A DNA stretch of 64,000 nt from Salinicola endophyticus (GTDB lineage Bacteria; Pseudomonadota; Gammaproteobacteria; Pseudomonadales; Halomonadaceae). The notes under the pieces were generated by a model. The model was not told the origin of the DNA and did no database searches. It saw only the letters and a program-made list of their open reading frames with translations. The stretch spans positions 560,730 to 624,729 of the forward strand of contig NZ_PZJO01000002.1 in assembly GCF_003206575.1 (NCBI RefSeq), given 5' to 3'. This document shows positions 60,761 through 64,000 of this stretch, piece after piece. A program made the position numbers and the translations under genes. How positions within the stretch are numbered: position 1 is the first letter of the stretch; every line of letters starts with the position of its first letter.

Positions 60761-61588
60761 TCAGGCGCGCGCATCTCGGTCCAGCGCCGTGCGCATCTCG
60801 CCGAGGATCTCGCGCAGCGCCTGCGGGATCGTCTCGGGGGCATCGGCGCGCTCGGCGATACGCCCCACCAGGGCGCTGCCGACGATGACGCCGTCGGCGA
60901 CACGGCCGATGGCCGCCGCCGTGGCGCCATCACGGATGCCGAAGCCGACGCACAGCGGCAGCTCGGTGAGCGCACGCAGGCTCGCCAACTGCGACCCCAC
61001 GGCTTCGGCATCGAGGGTCGCCGCGCCGGTGACGCCCTTGAGCGAGACGTAGTAGAGATAGCCCTGGCCGTGGTGACAGATCGTCGTCGCGCGCTGCTCG
61101 GAGGTGGTCGGCGCGAGCAGGAAGATCGACTGCAGACCGTGGTCGGCGAACAGCGCCGCGTTCTCGCCCATCTCCTCCGGCGGCATGTCGACCGCGAGCA
61201 CGCCATCGACGCCGGCATCCCGGGCCTGGCGGGCGAAGGCAGCATAGCCCATGCGCTCGATCGGGTTGAGGTAGCCCATCAGCACCACCGGGGTCTCGGC
61301 ATCGCGCTCGCGGAACGCCGCCACCATCTCCAGCACGTGGCTCAGCCGGGTGCCGTGGAGGAGCGCGCGCTCGCACGCCTTCTGGATCACCGGGCCGTCG
61401 GCCATGGGATCGGAGAACGGTACGCCCAGCTCGATCACGTCGGCCCCCGCCTCGACGCAGGCGTGCATGAAGTCGACGGTGTGGGCCGGGGCCGGATCAC
61501 CGGCGGTGATGTAGGGAATCAGCGCCTTGCGCCCCGCTGCCTTGAGCGCGGCGAAGCGCCGGTCGATACGATTCGCGTGTTGGTTCAT
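60761..61588 (-). CDS. trpA: tryptophan synthase alpha subunit
   Basis: The 275-residue TIM-barrel subunit has catalytic E53 in [12 protein letters not shown] and D64 in [10 protein letters not shown], plus the loop [11 protein letters not shown] and [27 protein letters not shown] for phosphate binding. It cleaves indole-3-glycerol phosphate and channels indole to TrpB. The ATG at 61588 follows GGGGAC. It starts 14 bases after the trpB stop. Confidence 0.97.
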   Translation of the reverse strand: MNQHANRIDRRFAALKAAGRKALIPYITAGDPAPAHTVDFMHACVEAGADVIELGVPFSDPMADGPVIQKACERALLHGTRLSHVLEMVAAFRERDAETPVVLMGYLNPIERMGYAAFARQARDAGVDGVLAVDMPPEEMGENAALFADHGLQSIFLLAPTTSEQRATTICHHGQGYLYYVSLKGVTGAATLDAEAVGSQLASLRALTELPLCVGFGIRDGATAAAIGRVADGVIVGSALVGRIAERADAPETIPQALREILGEMRTALDRDARA

Positions 61589-61602
61589 GTCGGTCCCCGC
61601 CG

Positions 61603-62817
61603 TCAGAATTCGATGCCGTCGATCTTGGCCACGGTATGGATGTCCTTGTCGCCACGCCCGGACAGGTTGACCACGATGTGCTTGTCCCGCGGCAGGCTGG
61701 CCGCCAGCTTCTTGGCATGGGCCAGTGCGTGGGCTGACTCCAGCGCCGGCATGATGCCCTCGACCCGGGTCAGCTCGCGGAAGGCGGCAAGCACCTCGTG
61801 GTCGTCGGCGGCCACGTACTCGACCCGCCCGACATCCTTCCACAGCGCGTGCTCCGGGCCCACGCCAGGGTAGTCCAGGCCCGCCGAGACCGAGTGGGTA
61901 TCGGCGATCTGGCCGCCCTCGTCGGACATCAGATAGGTGCGGTTGCCGTGGAGCACGCCACGCGGCGCGTTGGCGGTCAGCGGCGCGGCATGACGGCCGG
62001 TAGCCAGGCCATCGCCGCCGGCTTCGACGCCGTACATCGCCACCTCGTCATCCTCGACGAAGGGATAGAACAGGCCCATGGCGTTGGAGCCACCGCCGAC
62101 GCAGGCGACCAGCGCATCCGGCAAGCGCCCGATCTGCTCCAGCGACTGGCGCCGCGCTTCGCGGCCGGCCACGGCATTGAAGTCGCGCACCAGCATCGGA
62201 TAGGGGTGCGGCCCGGCCACGGTACCGATGATGTAGAAGGTATTGTCGACGTTGGTGACCCAGTCACGCAGCGCCTCGTTCATGGCGTCCTTGAGGGTGC
62301 GCGAGCCCGACTCCACCGGCACCACCTTGGCCCCGAGCAGACGCATGCGATAGACGTTGAGCTTCTGGCGCTCGACGTCCTCGGCGCCCATGTAGACCTC
62401 GCACTCGAGCCCCAGACGCGCGGCCACCGTGGCGGTGGCGACACCATGCTGGCCGGCGCCGGTCTCGGCGATCACCCTCGGCTTGCCCGAGCGCTTGGCC
62501 AGCAACGCCTGGCCGATGGTGTTGTTCACCTTGTGCGCGCCGGTGTGGTTGAGATCCTCGCGCTTGAGCCAGATCTGGGCACCGCCGATCTCCCGCGACC
62601 AGCGCTCGGCATGGTAGAGCGGCGACGGCCGGCCCACGTAGTGGGTCAGGTCACGATCGAACTCGGCCTGAAAATCGGGATCGTGCTTGAGGCTCGCGTA
62701 GATCTTGTCGAGCTCTTCCAGCGCGAAGCTCAGCGTCTCGGAGACGAAACGCCCTCCGTAAGGGCCGAAGTGGCCGCTCGCATCGGGCAGTTGCGTCAGG
62801 TCAAAGAATCGGCTCAC
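61603..62817 (-). CDS. trpB: tryptophan synthase beta subunit
   Basis: A 404-residue PLP enzyme (TrpB1 class). The PLP lysine is K96 in [19 protein letters not shown], catalytic Glu is in [15 protein letters not shown], and [15 protein letters not shown] binds the PLP phosphate. It condenses indole with serine. The start is a GTG at 62817 preceded by GAGGG at good spacing; the N-terminus ([24 protein letters not shown]) agrees with the family, while upstream ATGs would run into trpF. The trpF stop lies 10 bases before. Confidence 0.96.
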   Translation of the reverse strand: MSRFFDLTQLPDASGHFGPYGGRFVSETLSFALEELDKIYASLKHDPDFQAEFDRDLTHYVGRPSPLYHAERWSREIGGAQIWLKREDLNHTGAHKVNNTIGQALLAKRSGKPRVIAETGAGQHGVATATVAARLGLECEVYMGAEDVERQKLNVYRMRLLGAKVVPVESGSRTLKDAMNEALRDWVTNVDNTFYIIGTVAGPHPYPMLVRDFNAVAGREARRQSLEQIGRLPDALVACVGGGSNAMGLFYPFVEDDEVAMYGVEAGGDGLATGRHAAPLTANAPRGVLHGNRTYLMSDEGGQIADTHSVSAGLDYPGVGPEHALWKDVGRVEYVAADDHEVLAAFRELTRVEGIMPALESAHALAHAKKLAASLPRDKHIVVNLSGRGDKDIHTVAKIDGIEF

Positions 62818-62827
62818 GAGTGGACCC

Positions 62828-63493
62828 TCATGGTGTCGCTGCGTGGATGGTGGTGGCGCCGGCGGCGCGGACATGATGGCAGAAGGCGCGCAGGCGCGCG
62901 GGATCCTTGATGCCATGGCGCAGCGCGCCGCCGTCCGCACGGGCCTCGACACCACCGGAGACGTCGACCGCATAGGGCGCGACGCGGGCGATGGCGGTGG
63001 CGACGTTGTCTGGCGTCAGACCACCGGCAAGAATAACAGGTTTGCCCAGGTCACCGGGAATGCGCGACCAGTCGAAGGTCTCGCCGGTGCCACCCGGGAC
63101 GCCGGGGCGGTAGGCATCGAGCAGCAGCGCGCCGGCGCCGGCGTAGCGCCGGACGGCCTGCTCAAGGTCGAGGCCGTCACGCATGCGCAGCGCCTTGATC
63201 CAGGGTTTGGCAAAGCGCGCGCAGAACTCGGGCGACTCATCGCCATGGAACTGCAGCAGGTCGAGATAGGGCAGCGCCGCCTCGACGCTGGCCGCATCGG
63301 CATCGACGAACAGCCCCACCCGGGTGACGAAGGGAGCCACCTCGGCGCTGAGCGCGGCCAGCCTTGCCGGTTCGATCGCCCGGCCACTGCCCGGCCACAG
63401 CACGAACCCCAGGGCGTCGGCGCCGCACGCCACCGCCGCGTGGATATCCTCGCGCCGGGTCATGCCGCAGATCTTGATTCTCACCTGGCTCAT
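62828..63493 (-). CDS. trpF: phosphoribosylanthranilate isomerase
   Basis: A 221-residue TIM-barrel enzyme: catalytic C9 in [28 protein letters not shown] and the general-acid region [20 protein letters not shown]. The phosphate site is [13 protein letters not shown] and [12 protein letters not shown]. It catalyses the Amadori rearrangement in tryptophan synthesis. It is followed directly by trpB and trpA; trpE, trpG, trpD and trpC are not in the window. Confidence 0.96.
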   Translation of the reverse strand: MSQVRIKICGMTRREDIHAAVACGADALGFVLWPGSGRAIEPARLAALSAEVAPFVTRVGLFVDADAASVEAALPYLDLLQFHGDESPEFCARFAKPWIKALRMRDGLDLEQAVRRYAGAGALLLDAYRPGVPGGTGETFDWSRIPGDLGKPVILAGGLTPDNVATAIARVAPYAVDVSGGVEARADGGALRHGIKDPARLRAFCHHVRAAGATTIHAATP

Positions 63494-63553
63494 GGGGTCA
63501 TCTCTCCTGGCGCCCCGGACAGGGCGTCTCTACCGCCGGTCGCGCCGCTGATG

Positions 63554-64000
63554 TCACGGTACGGATTCGGCCGCGCGGGCGTCGGGGTGGGTATCGACCA
63601 CGTTGCCATCGGCGTCGATCCATTTCGGCCATACCCGCCGCCGGCGCATCAAGGGGGTATCGGGAATCAGGTCACGGTCGCCGGTCCAGTCGCCGCGGAA
63701 CGCCAGCATCTGCGGGCCCAGCGGCTCTTCGGGCAGGGCGAAGCGCTCGTCGAAACGCACGTCGACGAAGTGCAGCCCGCAGGCCGGCGCGGTGACGTTA
63801 CCCAGGGTCCGATCCTTGAGCGCCAGCAGCTCGGCAGGATAGGACTCCGACTTGTCGCCGCGCCCCACCGCCACCAGCACCCCGGCAATGTTGCGGATCA
63901 TATGGTGCAGGAAGGCGTTGGCCTGCACGTCGATCACCACCAGGGTCCCGTAACGGCACACCTCGATGGCGTGCAGATGGCGGATCGGGGTCTTCGACTG
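63554..64000 (-). CDS. truA: tRNA pseudouridine(38-40) synthase TruA, C-terminal part
   Basis: The gene is cut by the right edge of the window; 149 codons of the C-terminal half are present. IEVCRYGTLVVIDVQANAFLHHMIRNIAGVLVAVGRG is the TruA C-terminal core (binding and structural residues of the second half), and LPEEPLGPQMLAFRGDW follows. TruA modifies U38-U40 in the anticodon arm. The C-terminal ~30 residues (LMRRRRVWPKWIDADGNVV...) are an extension beyond the usual end. It precedes trpF in the conserved cluster. Confidence 0.95.
   Translation of the reverse strand, partial: QSKTPIRHLHAIEVCRYGTLVVIDVQANAFLHHMIRNIAGVLVAVGRGDKSESYPAELLALKDRTLGNVTAPACGLHFVDVRFDERFALPEEPLGPQMLAFRGDWTGDRDLIPDTPLMRRRRVWPKWIDADGNVVDTHPDARAAESVP

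Overview
The window is one continuous high-GC bacterial chromosome segment, packed with genes on both strands. Gene content and order point to a halophilic gammaproteobacterium of the Halomonadaceae (Halomonas/Salinicola-like). The clues are the truA-trpF-accD-folC-SPOR-cvpA-purF-metZ synteny shared with pseudomonads and their relatives, the Na+-dependent transport proteins, and the protein sequences themselves. This taxonomic call is inference; no 16S gene is present. I saw no tRNA, rRNA, CRISPR array, transposase or prophage gene.

Layout. 0.07-4.5 kb: an RlpA-like lipoprotein, an SLC13-type transporter with two RCK_C domains, a quinone oxidoreductase and an unrecognised protein. 4.6-11.5 kb: a complete ferric-siderophore uptake operon on the minus strand (TonB receptor, binding protein, two permeases, ATPase, FhuF-like reductase) behind a Fur-box-like promoter. 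11.7-14.3 kb: a glycerophosphodiester phosphodiesterase and an isolated MotA/MotB-like stator pair. 14.3-16.6 kb: a cobalamin riboswitch and BtuB; other B12 genes (cobO and a BtuF-like protein) lie at 26.8-28.5 kb. 18.0-26.2 kb: an envelope-glycosylation region. It holds a GT2 / LAB_N / ArnT-like operon, a QseB/PmrA-type two-component system, a second ArnT-like enzyme and a UDP-glucuronate-4-epimerase-like protein. YTTAAG-N5-YTTAAG boxes precede both glycosyltransferase units, suggesting a PmrA-like regulon that decorates lipid A or core, possibly with galacturonic acid.

28.6-37.6 kb: a SIMPL protein, an NSS-family transporter, the KtrAB-type K+ system, a LysE exporter with its divergent ArgP-like regulator, a small lipoprotein, a thiamine-binding-like protein and Cfa. 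37.7-45.0 kb holds the most unusual block: three translationally coupled genes for a kleisin-like protein (470 aa), a small MukE/MksE-like subunit (319 aa) and a very long SMC-like ATPase (1632 aa). This is an MksBEF/JetABC-type condensin with no JetD nuclease beside it and with non-canonical Walker motifs. 45.2-53.9 kb: a SulP transporter with its own HTH regulator and paired palindromic operators, two aldo/keto reductases, an aminotransferase, an EF-hand protein, an NDH-like flavoprotein, YceI and a cytochrome b. 54.0-64.0 kb: a housekeeping run read leftwards: truA (cut by the window edge), trpF, trpB, trpA, accD, folC, a SPOR protein, cvpA, purF and metZ.

Non-coding elements that genes do not explain: a pair of REP-like repeats (20960-21081), a 143-bp MITE-like inverted-repeat element (23315-23457), a CCAGA pentanucleotide tract directly before the cobO ribosome-binding site, a 19-bp tandem duplication over the cobO stop codon, and a symmetric 92-bp repeat/palindrome element between purF and metZ.
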